Made by a program: the position numbers and the translations under genes. Under the pieces are notes generated by a model. The model was not told the origin of the DNA and searched no databases. It saw only the letters and a program-made list of their open reading frames with translations. A stretch of 64,000 nucleotides of DNA from Pycnopodia helianthoides (Eukaryota; Echinodermata; Asteroidea; Forcipulatida; Asteriidae): NCBI GenBank assembly GCA_032158295.1, contig CM063249.1, positions 1,644,501-1,708,500 on the forward strand, given 5' to 3'. This document shows, piece after piece, positions 30,455 through 43,700 of this stretch (the first letter of the stretch is position 1; each line of letters begins with the position of its first letter).

Positions 30455-30905
30455 AATTCTTTCTCTTTGGCCAAGATTACACCTGGGATTCTGTGTGGAG
30501 ATTAAACCCAGTTGGTCATCTCATCATTAATGGTTATAAAAAAACAATGTATCTAAAACACTTGAAGGTTTGTTGATTTTCTTCTCTTAGCCCAGGAGTA
30601 CACCTGGGTACCCTTGTTGGTCATTGCACTTGTTAAAAATATATTGTTTAATCTAAACACTGTAACACAGTTTCTTCTCTTTGCCCAGGAGTACACCTGT
30701 AGTGAAATTAATCCCTGTTGAAGATCAGACATGTTTGTTGGTCATACTTTTTATTTTGTTTTTAAACCTAAACACTTCAACATAGTTTATTTACTCTGCC
30801 TAGGAGTAAATCTGGAAACTTGTGTTAACCCTTGTGTTAACCCTTGCATTAGTCATAAAGAGTACAATAGTTTCTTCTCTTCACCCAGGAGTAAAGCTTA
30901 CTATT
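30455..30905 (+). repeat. Degenerate ~115-bp tandem repeat, 4-5 units
   Basis: The block TTCTTCTCTT..CCCAGGAGTACACCTG recurs at about 30580, 30675, 30790 (diverged) and 30875, with an older version at 30465 (GGCCAAGATTACACCTGGG). A CTAAACACT element lies between blocks. Located 3' of gene B. Confidence 0.7.
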
Positions 30906-30989
30906 CCAGGTAGCAGAGCTACTACTATGCCATCCACACCTTTTGACTTCTGATCGCCAGTAAAGTTAAATGACACTGTAGTTCTCAGA

Positions 30990-31545
30990 TGAAACAATGG
31001 TGTTATTTAAATACTGTATTAGTGTAAACAACAATGGTGTTATTTAAATACTGTATTAGTGTAAACAACAATGGTGTTATTTAAACACTGTTGTAGTGTA
31101 AACAACAGTGGTGTTATTTAAACACTGTAGTAGTGTAAACAACAATGGTGTTATTTAAACACTGTATTAGTGTAAACAACAATGGTGTTATTTAAACACT
31201 GTTGTAGTGTAAACAACAGTGGTGTTATTTAAACACTGTAGTAGTGTAAACAACAATGGTGTTATTTAAACACTGTATTAGTGTAAACAACAATGGTGTT
31301 ATTTAAACACTGTTGTAGTGTAAACAACAGTGGTGTTATTTAAACACTGTAGTAGTGTAAACAACATAGTGTTATTTAAACACTGTAGTAGTGTAAACAA
31401 CAATGGTGTTATTTAAACACTGTAGTAGTGTAAACAACAATGGTGTTATTTAAACACTGTTGTAGTGTAAACAACAATAGTGTTATTTAAACACTGTAGT
31501 AGTGTAAACAACAATAGTGTTATTTAAACACTGTCGTAGTGTAAA
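30990..31545 (+). repeat. 37-bp satellite with 3-unit higher-order repeat
   Basis: The unit AGTGTAAACAACAATGGTGT + TATTTAAACACTGTNNT repeats about 15 times. Three variants (TGTTGT, TGTAGT, TGTATT, the first with CAGTGG) recur in fixed order, making a 111-bp higher-order unit repeated about three times. Each junction can fold as ACACT-loop-AGTGT. It starts ~180 bp downstream of the gene B stop. Confidence 0.95.
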
Positions 31546-31729
31546 CCAATTATGCTCAGACAAAACCAAGGAAAGAGTTGTAGTACACAGAGGGAGGATT
31601 GCCGAGGTTGGTTTCGATGAGTCCTGTCACATCCCTGTCAAATCTAACAATGTTATTATGTTTTTTTTTACAGCGATAATTGATTTACAAAGTGTACAAA
31701 TTTTAGCGGTGCCTTTGCTATCACCAACA

Positions 31730-31789
31730 TCACCTGGAAGTCCCAGTCTCTGGTGCTCCACTCTTTGGTACTGATTTCTTGACTACAGT
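31730..31789 (-). CDS. SVOP: Gene B terminal exon with stop codon
   Basis: Acceptor CCTTTTTTCAG|ACT, phase 0. Encodes the short polar tail [19 protein letters not shown] and ends in TGA at 31730-31732. The length and composition fit a cytosolic SVOP C-terminus. A 37-bp satellite starts about 180 bp downstream, so the 3' UTR may include it. Confidence 0.85.
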   Translation of the reverse strand, partial: TVVKKSVPKSGAPETGTSR

Positions 31790-34700
31790 CTGAAAAAAGG
31801 AGGAGAAAAAAAAGGCAAACATTTGAAGTGAAATCTCTCATAAAAGTTTGCATTCCGTTGTTAAAGGTTGCCAGTTCACGCCCCTATCAGGTAGACAGAT
31901 TCCAAGCCCAGACCCAAGCCCACGCCCACGCCCACGCCGTGGTATAAATGCCCTACATTATACAGTCCCACATTTCATGGACATAATTGAATCGAATCAT
32001 GTTTGATGTTGATTTTCACAACAATGTATCCGAGTGAATTGCCAAGTAATACTGGAATGCCTACCTGCATCTCTCTTCCTTTGGTCTCTACAGGTAGAAG
32101 CATACAAGCCACTGCTGCCAACAAAGCCACTCCTCCGTAGCACGATATGGCCAGATGTGGAGATACACCCAGCAAGACCTAAATCCAACAACAGAGGGCG
32201 CTAGTCAGTTACCTATGCCAGACGGTGTCTGATAGACACTTCAATTGTTTTAAACCCTGGCCACCATTTGGTACGGGCAGCATTGAGTGTATATCAAAAT
32301 AAATAACTTGGTTGGCACAAATCTGCCCTTTGAGTTTAAGCATTTAAAAATATTTTTTTTTGGTGAAGGATATGTGTATTTTTGTGTTTCCTGGTAGCAC
32401 AATCGATTTATAGCATTATCTTTAAAGGCCCTGTACACTATTGGTAAGATCGAAAAACACAATGCTCACAGATTTACACATAACTTACATGATTTAAAGT
32501 AAGCAATGGTAGAAAGGGTTCCTTAAAATATTTCTGCCTAAAATGCTATCGTTTCTGAGAAACGAGTAAAACAATAGTAATTATCGCGCGCGATAATTTG
32601 AAAAAACAGAAAACACATAAGATCTCTTTTCACTATTTTCTCGTGACCCCGATGACCAATTGAGCTCAAACTTTCACAGGTTTGTTTGTTCATGCATATG
32701 TTTAATCACACAAAATGTGGACACTGATTTTGAGCTGTTACCAAAAGTGTACAATACCTTTAAATGATAAACTCATCGCTGTTCCCACAAAGTGACATAA
32801 TGCACCACAGCCAAAAGTTCCATGATTTGAGAAAATTAGGGTTTAAGTTGAACTATTTTTCAAACTGCTGTTTCAGACGCCGCTTACTATTTAAATTTTT
32901 TTTTAAAGACAGAAAGTCACTTTGGAAAAATGCAAAAGCCACTTGAGTTGGGCACCGCGCAAGCGCTTTGTATATCATTGGATAAAGTGGCGAATCATGA
33001 TACATCACTTTGTGGAAACACAAATTGGCAAGTTTAGTGATATGTGGTCATGCTAATTAATGTAATAATGAAACTATTCATGTTAGGTCTTAAAACTATT
33101 ACATGTCAAGTAATAAACCACAAGGGAAACTGACTGGGTAAATTTCAAATAGTATGGGGTTGAACAAAGAAAAATTGACTAGAGCGGGATTTGAACCAAC
33201 GACCTCCGGATTAACGTACCGGCGCTCTACCAACTGAGCTATCTAGCCCTATATTGGCGGTCTCCCTATTTTGTCAATATCTTTGTTCGGGGGTGCCAGT
33301 CAGAAGCCAAACTATTACATGTTAGGTCCTGAAATTTGGTGAAGAACCAGATTTGCCAAATGTTGTGACTTTTGACATAATGGTCACTTTGTGGGAACAA
33401 CGAGGAGTTGTATTTTTGTTTGTACATAAAGGAAGCATTAGTAAAGAGCGTTTTAGCTCAAACTGCAATCTTTAAGTAATCAACGAACTTCAATCCTGAA
33501 AAATCATCCTCTGAGATTTGGTTTGCAAGGCTGCGCCCCATGAACCATACCTGAGCAACAAACGGAGTAAGTACAGCTCCTACCCGAGCCATTGCACTGC
33601 ATGACCCCATACCTAGAGCTCTGGTAGCCGTTGGATAGACCTGACAAATCAAACATTCCCACAGATTGTTGAAATAAAAACCTTCAATGCATTCTTGTTA
33701 AATTCAATTCAATGTCACAGTTACTTCCACTACACAAATACCATAATATCATACTGGAAAAATTACAGTGGAGGCAGAATCCAAAAAGCAGGGCTTGTGG
33801 TGGATACGCCTTGAAAAACATCAAAACAGTAAAACCAAAAAGAGAACAGAACATCACACTACAACAATCAACAGCAGACTGACGAAACAGCAATCACACA
33901 TTAGAGTTATGCTTGAAGTGAAATCATGATTTGTACAAGCAAACTGGAAACAAAGGGACTTTCAGGAGAGACCAATTGAATGTTGGGAGGGCTATGAGAG
34001 TGCTTAGGGTGAAAACTAGAATGGATTTGACTGTTTTTTTTCTTCAAAATTCAGGAACATACCCCCATAACCCAAGGGGTGAGGGTTACAACAGCGATAT
34101 ACATAACAACATTAATAATAAGTGAAAGTAACAATCTTTGCTTTATCTACACTTACAATTACTCTCAATTTACTACAATATAATTCAAGTCTCTTCATAA
34201 GAAGTTGAAGGCCATCATATGTGTCCGATAAAATAATCATATATTATCCTCAAGTAAAGTATTAATGTTACTCGCACCTACATTGAGCCCCTGGAAGGGG
34301 CCCTGTTCAAATAATTTTCAAGATCATTTAAAAATAGAGAAAACAAAAGAGGACTTGGAACTGCACACCACTGGGAAGAATTATGTAACTCAACGTTGAA
34401 GTTTAACACGGTCATTGACAGCATAACACATGTTCAGTCTATGCGCTTAAGCTTTCCGTAAAGTAGCCCACTGGGCTAGTAAACTGTGCGTTTTACTTGC
34501 CCCCCAGAAAGTTTTAGCAGCCCAGATTTTGAACATGTATCGTCATAAATGTATCTTTCTGATGTACATCAATGGTAGCGGTCACAACCAGTTTATTAGC
34601 CAAATGAAATCACACACACCAAATCAAAAATACACTATAAAAAAAAAAATTGTGACAAAATAAATATGACCATTATTTAAGAGTAGTTTTGACAGTTTTT

Positions 34701-37700
34701 AGAAGCCCACAGGGCAAGTTAAGAAGTGGTGGTTACTAGCCCATGGCAGTTTGACTGGACAATGTATGCTGGGCCAGTGCCAGGGCGATCCCTGATGTTA
34801 CGGAGTATATGTACTAGCGCCTAGATTCAACTATTTATACTAAAGTAAAGTTCTCTCAACATAATAGCTTTCTTGAATCCACTTATATTAGTTATTACTA
34901 GGATTTTTATTATATATATATCTTGGTAATATAACCAAAGGGTCTTCAAAAGTGACTAGGTCTGAAGTCTGTGAAGAAATAAAGATAAAGAAGTGCTTTA
35001 TAGTTTTAGATCAGGGAGGAAAACCCTAATTAGGGAAATTTGTGAAGAAACTCAACTACCCAATCCACTTGCAAGGATCAAGCACTGGCAAAGATCTGTG
35101 TTAAAAACTGAAAAGTGAAGGGGGGGGAACAAAGGCGGTCATGATGCTTGGCCAGGAATCACGGCCAAGTTTACGATACGACACAACCAGGGAAGAGGGA
35201 TCACCTTAAGGGAAAGTTACATTTTTTATTTAATCCCATTTCTAGCGTTCTTACCTCTGGTGTGTAAACATAAGCTGCTTGGAATGCCCCGAAATGAAAC
35301 CTCTGGCTGCAAACAAGAAGACTGTCAACACCGTCCTACAAACAGATAAATAACAAACAGGTAAACAACAACAGAAGACAATGATAAACAGCTTCAGGAT
35401 TGACTAACTTCATCTAAGGTTAGAAGAAGGGGTCAGGGTCCAATTTCACGGCTCTCTGTGAAGCCAAGAACTCTTAAGAAGTTTTTCATTATTACATGTG
35501 GGAGGAAAACCACAGAGAATTATTCCAGAGAAAACCCACACAATCAGGTAGGCACTAGAAACCCAATCCACGATTTATTAAGTTTTCATATGAAACTAAG
35601 TTCTGTATGAATTCCACATGATTTCCATATATAATTATTCAAAACAAGCTCAGTAAGGTCCCATATGAATTCCACATGAATTTAATCCAGAAACACTGGG
35701 GCAAGGCCCTTCTCTTTCATGATACTAAAGTGTTCAGGGTTTTTTGTGCGCATTAGTGGTGGCGCACTTTTTGTCGTCGCGTCCACCCCCCCCCCCCCCC
35801 TGATTATTTATAAACACATATAAAAATACTACAAATTAAAGCAATAAAATAAAATAAATGTGTACAGATTAGAAGATTGGAATAGAGCAGGGTGCAGTGA
35901 TGATAAGAGACGGGGTAGAATCTGATGTTTTAGTTCAATTCAATGCAGCACAAATTCAGCTTGTTTCAAACCTCACACAAAGAAATATATGCAAAAACAA
36001 AATCACAACTTGGACCATAAACTTCAAATATTTATATTACAAATAAATCATACAAAACTGTAAGAAATTCTCAAATGGAATAGAACAGGGTTTGATATGG
36101 GCAGCTCCATTTCTTAGGAATAGTCTTCCCTGTGCATATTCGCCAGGCTAGTTCTTTACATTGTTTTAAGTCTCTGTTAATCACTCATTTGTTTGAAGCT
36201 CCTTATTTGTAATCTGCTTGCTTGTAATGTGTCTTTCACTTATTGTACATTTTATTGTTCTCTTTATGCACTTAGAGGCTTTTGCATTAGGCGCTTTACA
36301 AATGTCTTTACTATTATTATTAATATTTATACACATGAATATAACATTCTTGTTGCTATGGTTTGACAAATCAGAATCGAGGGTTCATGTTTTTTTTTAA
36401 AGAGAACAACGATTATGAAGTTAAGTCGCTAATTAAAGGTGATTGGTTTCTTACCTTGTTGAGCAAATAAAAAGTAGGAATACAAAACACGAGAAACAAA
36501 AGAATTCTATTCCCATTGTCTTCTTCCTTCCTAGTAGCTCGATGATGATGAATGTTAAAATAATACCTGAAAGTAAAAAGGAAACAAATACTACTCATTA
36601 AGTAACCTCGTTAGTGACATGCTATACTAATCTGGTCAAAATTTGTTTTGAAAAAAGTACTATCATTTGCTTAACTTCAAACGTTCAACATGTCGGTCGC
36701 GCCATGAACAGACAAAATGATGCACCACAGCCAAAACTCTATTTAATTTGGAGAAAATTATGGTTGAAGTTGAACTATTTGGACCTATTTTTCAAACTTT
36801 TTCGGAGACTGATAAACTCTTCAGAGACCATAGCGGCAGCAAACGGCTGGATCTGACCTACTTCAACTCAAACAAAAAGGTCAAAGTATGTCTATGTTTT
36901 TAAAACAAAACCAAATTTGTGTTTCATAATATTTTTTAGACATTATTACAAGAACAATTATGTCAGAAACTTAACAATACTAGTCATGTTTGGGTGTGAG
37001 GTGATGAAGATGCAGAAATGAGAGGTCTGTGAAGGGTTAATATTTGTAAGAAAAGTTTACTACCAAAAAAAAAGCTGACTTCTTTGTGGCGTGTCGTGGT
37101 CGAGCGGATAAGAGCACCGGACTCAAGCTCTGGTGTTTCTGTTCAGCAGAGTGTGGGTTCGAGTCCTGGTTGTGACACTTGTGTCCTTAGGCAAGATACT
37201 TAACCATTATTGCTGCGTCCTTCGGATGGGACGTAAAGCCGTTGGTCCCGTGTGTTGTGTAATGCACGTAAAAGAACCCAGTACACTTATCGTAAAGAGA
37301 AGGGGTTCGCCCCGGTGTTCCTGGTTTGATTGGCAGCATATTGCGCCACAGCACCTTGTAAACCATTACATTGTGCCATGTAAAGGAATAGGTCTCATAC
37401 TTCAAAAACATAGCTCCACAATACCTTGCAGGAAAATACTTCCAGATACTGATTTGACGAATTTTATGATTTTTAACCGGCTTCCTGAAAACGATGATGA
37501 ACAGTCCACATTCATGTAATGTAAAACAAAGTAAAACATCACCACTAACCACTATAGTGCTTCACTTCTCTTGGATGTATTAACCCTTTAGTGGGGATTT
37601 CTATAGCACCAGTGTCTGCCAACTACATGAAACGCATGGCATATTTACTCCAAGGTGAAGAGAAGCAATTAAAGTTAAGTTAGTTTTGCTTAGCAGAAGA

Positions 37701-40700
37701 TTTTTCTGCTCAAGCAGCTCTATGAAATTGGGAATAGGTTGAAAATTACAAGAATGGATGTTAACAAAAATAGTGAGAAATCTGAATTTTTTTTGGAAGA
37801 AACGTACCTGGGAACTCAGCCAGAGTTGTCCACAGGAGCAGCCCATAGTCTTCAGCACTCAAAGATTTACAAGCATCATTGCATTCTAAAGTTTTCTCTA
37901 CGTTGGACGCCACTGAAATTCAATCAGAATTAATTATATACATTAATAAGTGATATCTTGTTGCCCATTTTATGGGGGAAAAAAAATAAGGTGGATTGAA
38001 TTCTGAACTTTGACCTGTTTGTGGATTAAGTTATAAATAATAATGTTGGAGTCTTATATCGCCAATAAGTTGCTCAAGGCGCTGGAACAAAGAGAAACAC
38101 TTTTTATGACAGGTTTTGAAGTTTATGAATTATGTAACAATCAAAATCAGCTGTTGCGCTTTTTAAGGTTTTTAGATTTTATAATTTTCTTGAATATGAC
38201 TTCATTTCGGAGAGAAATTTTTCACATAACTTTTTTTTCTAGTGTGAACTTTATAGTCGGTAAGCTTTCAGACTAAAATTAAACAACAATGATGTTTTTT
38301 ATCCTTACAAATCCTGTTTTACATACCTTTAAAGGCAAAGTATTCCTTTGGTTTTTGGAACTGTTCAATTATTTAATATAAATGTAGATATACAAAATAA
38401 AACTAACCAATGGAAATGTTGTTTAAACAGGTGGTAGAATTTTTTGAGATATCGCCGAAAAACCGGAGAGGGGAAAAATAATCAGTAATTGGAATACACA
38501 ATCTGAGAAACACTTCATGCAGATACGTTTCTCAGATTGAAGTGTTTTTGAATCCCTCTCTCTAAAACTACATTCCTTAGAGGGAAATAATTTCTCAAAA
38601 TGTTATATAGCATCTCAACAGCTGCAGTGCTTCTTAACAAGTAAGTTTTTATGGCCATTCATTTTTTTGGAGGGACCAAAGGTACCCCTCCCTTTAAAAC
38701 ATGTTTATTAAAAAAAATAAAAAAAATAAATAAATAAAAATAAATGCTGACCTGAACATGTGTTTCCAGACGCGAATAACTCGGTGCTCAGCAGGACAAT
38801 GCCATAGTAGGCAAAGGCATTAGCAAACCTATAGAGAGATGGTAACCAATGGTAACGAATGGTGCACTCAATACAAAAAAAGCTGATACCAGAGGGACAC
38901 AATGCCTTCGGATTGGACACTTTGGGCTATAAAAAGCGTTTGTTATGAAATGAATACCCAGAAATTGTGTAGTTTTCATTTTACTTCGAGATCTGACACA
39001 GTCTGCCATTTTGTGGAGTCACAAATTTGGTTCTACAAAATGGTAGACAGTGTTAGTTCACGAAGTGATAGGAAAGCCACACAATTTCGAGGTATATTTG
39101 TGTGGATCATTATATTCTACTTTTAAAACATCTTTTCAACCATATATTCATGTCCGAACAAACACCTTTTCTAGCCCAAAGCGCCCAATCCGAACGCAAC
39201 GTGTCCCTTTAATTTGATCAGCTAGCCATGAAGTCTGCTGTCACGATTCACAGTCATTTAAAAGGTGTTTACCTGAGCTCTGAAAAAAAACTGAGAGATT
39301 TAAATGGAGTTCTGAAAAGAGTGAGCAATTGTCAAAGGCATGCACAGGGAGGGGATCAGGTTGGCTTTATAGAGGGATTAAGATGGCTAATTAGCAGTGG
39401 CATAACTAAGGGGGGCGTGCCCCTCCCGCACCCAAAAAAATTGATTAAAAGAAATGGTTTTAGCTGGCATTGGTTTTAGACCATCCACTGACAAATATCA
39501 GACAACACACAGACTTAAGTATTGTTTGAAGCTTTGCATGGTGTGGAAAAATAGGAAGGAACTATAAATGAACAAATAGTCAACTTGCAGGTACAACCAT
39601 GTGTAAATCTCTTTTATTAGAGTGTTGGCTCTGAAAAGAGCCGGTGTGGTCTTGACGTTTCGAACAGTATACTCTGCTCGTCTTAAGTTTACTATTTATT
39701 CATTTATAATTCCTTCCTACAATACACAGACTTGTTTAAAAACACATGAGCTCACTTCCATATTTCAGTATCATTTTCACAGATTTCCATTTCATGAAGA
39801 CAACTTGAATGAATGAACTAAATATCAATGCTGTGTCATTCTTGTCAGTAACTTACCAGATGAATAGCAGCAGTCCAGTTGTAAATGACATCTCTCTAGT
39901 TTTAAATAAATCTTTATACGAGCCCCTCTCTACCTACAAAAGGAAAAAAAGAAAAAGAAGGTTACAACCTGTACATCACTCATGTTATTCTGAAGAGTAT
40001 GATTTGAAGCCTCAAATTGATGTAGAAGTTCTGTTTGTGCAAGCACTTTTTAACCAGCTTTGACTGTAATGGAGTGGCGTGGGCGACACGTCTAGTGCGC
40101 CGTGGTCAAGTTCTGTTTAAAAAAAGTGTGGGTTCCAATCCTGGCCTGCCTGGTCAGTACACTTGTGTCCTTGAGCAAAATACTTAACCATAAATGCTTT
40201 TTCCTTCGGATGGGACGTAAAGCCATAGGTCTTGTGTACTAGGATAGGTAGTGCATGTAAAAGAACCCAGAATGCTTATCGTCGAATAGTAGGGGTTTAA
40301 CTCGGTGTTTCTGGTTCATTGCAAGTACCCTTGTTAACAGGTTTCCTCAAGCTTCTGAGTTACAGTGATTAAGGTCACTTTTGCAGCAACCTTGGCTTTT
40401 GAACCAGAAATTTAAAACAAAAACAATAATAATTCTAATAATAAAGTGCCTTTATATGAATCCAACATGTCTAAATTCAAATCTGATGCGATGCCTCGTT
40501 GATCCAGCCTTTCTTAACTTACCGCCACTTCTTCAATCTTGAGTTTACCAAGAGGCATGGGTTTGTTATTCGTCATGGCAACAGCTTTTAAGATTTCATG
40601 AGCTTTTTGTTGGTTGCCGCAGGCAACGTAGTAGCGAGCACTCTCAGGAAGCCACTGCAATCAAACCACAAAACATTTAAAAAGTTATAAAAAAGAAAGA

Positions 40701-43700
40701 AAGGAAAACAACACAATTAGACACCAATGCTTCAAAACTTAAATACAAATACCAGCGGTCTAGTGCACTGAACTTAAGTTTTGGTGGCTCAGTCATCAGG
40801 GTGTGGGTTCGAATCCCGGTCATGGCACTTGTGTCCTTGAGCAAGACACTTAAATTTGATTTCTTCTCTTCTCCAAGGGGTAGATGGGTATATGTGAGGG
40901 CAGGAGACAGTGCTTATGACCGAGTCACATGTAGCTTGATGCGCCACTTGCTTGGCAGCACAGGCTGTATACTCCCAAGGGAGCTGAGATGGTTTAAGGA
41001 ATGAAATAAATGGCCCAGTGACCAGGAGTAATTATGTTTGTGTGTCATGACTGCCACTGCGTGAAGGATTCAAACGTTAAACAAGAAGCCACGATTTTCA
41101 TATAGATTAAGCGGTAAGGGCCAGTGTGTTTGTGTAATATTATTAAAGAACCCAGAGTAAACTTAAAATTAAGAGAAGGGGTTTTGCCCTGGTGTACTTT
41201 GAAACCATACACGTATTTCAAGGGAATTCACAAGTGGGTCTCAAAACTCAATCATAGCTTGTGGGTCCCTATTATAAAATAAAAAAAACAATTGAGACAT
41301 TCGTAGATAAAGTACTCTATAACAATGGTGTATTTATTGGGTAGAAACAAGGCCATACCTAAATTGGCAACTACAGCTACGGGTAGAAACAAGGCCATAC
41401 CTAAATTGGCAACTACAGCTACGGGTAGAAACAAGGCCATACCTAAATTGGCAACTACAGCTACGGCTACGGCTACAACTGTAGCCAAGGACATCACGGG
41501 AATGATGTTCTCATAGATTGCCAGTTCTGGCAAAAAGGTGGCGCTGTTTTCAAACTTTGAGCCTGTTTCAGGGCTTTCAGGGCTAGTAAATCTTGGGGCC
41601 CTTGACACTACTCCTACTTGGCTTTTGAAAGAACATTTTAAATAGTGTTACCCGCTCTCACTTCAATTATTAATGTTTCACTTTTTTTCCTGCCCATTTC
41701 CCAAACTCAAGAAGCCTTCATCAGACCACAATGCTTGAAGTAGTCATCGACCAGTTTCCAATTATTAGATTTGCTACAAATCTCATTGAGAAAGGCTAAA
41801 GCTGCTGCAAAACAACTGGAGCAACACAAGTCAATTCATAACCCTGATGCGCTCAATCAGCCTGCATACAAGACACACAACAGCACTGAAACTATGCTCT
41901 AGAAAAGATCAGGATGATGCTCTTAACCTTGCAGTAATGCACTATACCACAGTGCACTGGCACATATCAAGAAAAACATAACCATTTCAAAATGGTAGAT
42001 CCCAACCCTGTGATACTCCTTGATATCCTGCAGTGTACCAATACACACGTTTTAGGAGTGGTGTCAATCAACAGGGGTCGTCAATTTGGTCAGGAGGGGT
42101 GGTGGAAAAAATGTTTCCCCATAGCTCATGCACAAACTCCTATCTCTGCGGCACGTGCGCCACAGATCACTACCACAGCTTAGTGGTAAGGCATGTAGTG
42201 TCTGACCGCTCTAGGTTCAATGGCCTTTTGTGAATGAAGGTCTTGTGATCTTGTGCCGACAGCAGTCTGGTTTAGCAGACATCAATCATTGAGATAAGGC
42301 AGAACAGACCCTCTTAACCTATCAAATAACCCTGCCATACCTCAATGGCAGGATGACATAATACCGTTGGGACAAAACAGGTGCATCGTTGCAGGGTTTT
42401 AAGGCAATGGATTTAAGTCTAATGTTTTTTTCTTCTTCTAGTGCTGTTATACTTTTTGGCTGCCTCTGATGTTTGGTATGTACACCCTCCCACTTACTTG
42501 GCAATATCATACCTCTGCACCATAACATAGACTTTCATCTATATGCTAATGATGCGCAGCTGTGTTTGATTGTTCCTTTGATTCGGGAATATCTGGTGCT
42601 TGGCAAGTTGCCATGGAGAAGATGCAGCTTTGTATTACCGATGTTCAAAATTGGATGACTTGCAACAAGTGAAGCTAATCAAAACAAAACTGAGTCCATT
42701 GTGCTCGGTACTCCCGAAATCCTTAAGAAATTGCCACACGGGTATAATCGCATATTGGTGATGCACGCGTTGGCCCCATGGATTCCGTCCGTAATTTAGG
42801 AATCAGGTTTGATTCACATGTGACAATGAGCAAGCAAGTTTTCTAGCCTCTGCCGATCAACCAATTTTCAGTTATGAAACTACAGGAGAACCAAAAGGTA
42901 CCTTGATCAGGATACTCTCCATCATGTTGTCAGGGCTTTAGTCCTCTATCGTATTGACTATGGCAATCTTCTTTTATTTGGTGCTACGTCACATGAATTG
43001 TACAGAGTTCAAAGACTACAAAATAGTGCAGCTCGTTTGGTTTGTTCCACACCCTTGAGGGAACATATTACCCCATCACTCAGGGAACTTGAAATTGGCT
43101 ACCGATTAGAGAACAGAATCATGTCAAACTTGCTTTTTTTTGTTGACAAATGCTTGAACAAAACTACTCCTAGTTATCTTTCTAATTTACTGTCACGTTA
43201 CACTCCTTCACTTTTTCTCCAGTCCACACTTGACATCACTCACTTGAATGTTCTCCGTGCAAACAACGTTCTGGTTCAAAAAGCATTCAGTGTAGCTGGA
43301 CCAATGATTTGGAACAATCTTCCTCCTGTCATTAGGGAATCTGTTTGTTTATCTCTATTCCAGATCTACGGATCATAGTATGTATTTGCTTTTTTTGTCT
43401 CTTGCCCATCTCGGGGTATATTGTCTTGTATTTTGTTTTGTACTGTTATGGCAAATAAAATAATAATAATAATAATAATTCCGTAAAGCTCTTAAGACTC
43501 ACCTCTATCCCTGTTACTGTCTACTATGGTCTTGATGGAATAGCGCCTTATAAAATTGTAATTGTTATGTTATGTTATATACTCTATTGCATGATAACCC
43601 GTAGCTGTAGCCGCCAATTCGGACATGACCTTATTATCAATGCACACTAAAGCATGGTAAATTTGTAATTATCTGTACGGTGACCAAGTTTTCTTAAATG

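Noticed and set aside
30990..31545. CRISPR-like array
   Set aside because: It is a direct tandem satellite with no unique spacers, in a eukaryotic intergenic region.
33175..33246. Apparent tRNA gene (minus strand)
   Set aside because: The D-arm and acceptor pair, but the anticodon stem has a mismatch, the base before the anticodon is C instead of U, and the T-stem has a mismatch. It sits inside a SINE with a target-site duplication, with a second degraded copy at 57.8 kb.
37133..37552. 128- and 121-codon overlapping frames
   Set aside because: They are translations of a tRNA-derived SINE and its flank.
41252..41608. 118-codon hydrophobic minus-strand frame in a gene B intron
   Set aside because: It is mostly the 42-bp minisatellite; the flanking gene B exons join directly (CCK to WLPES) without it.
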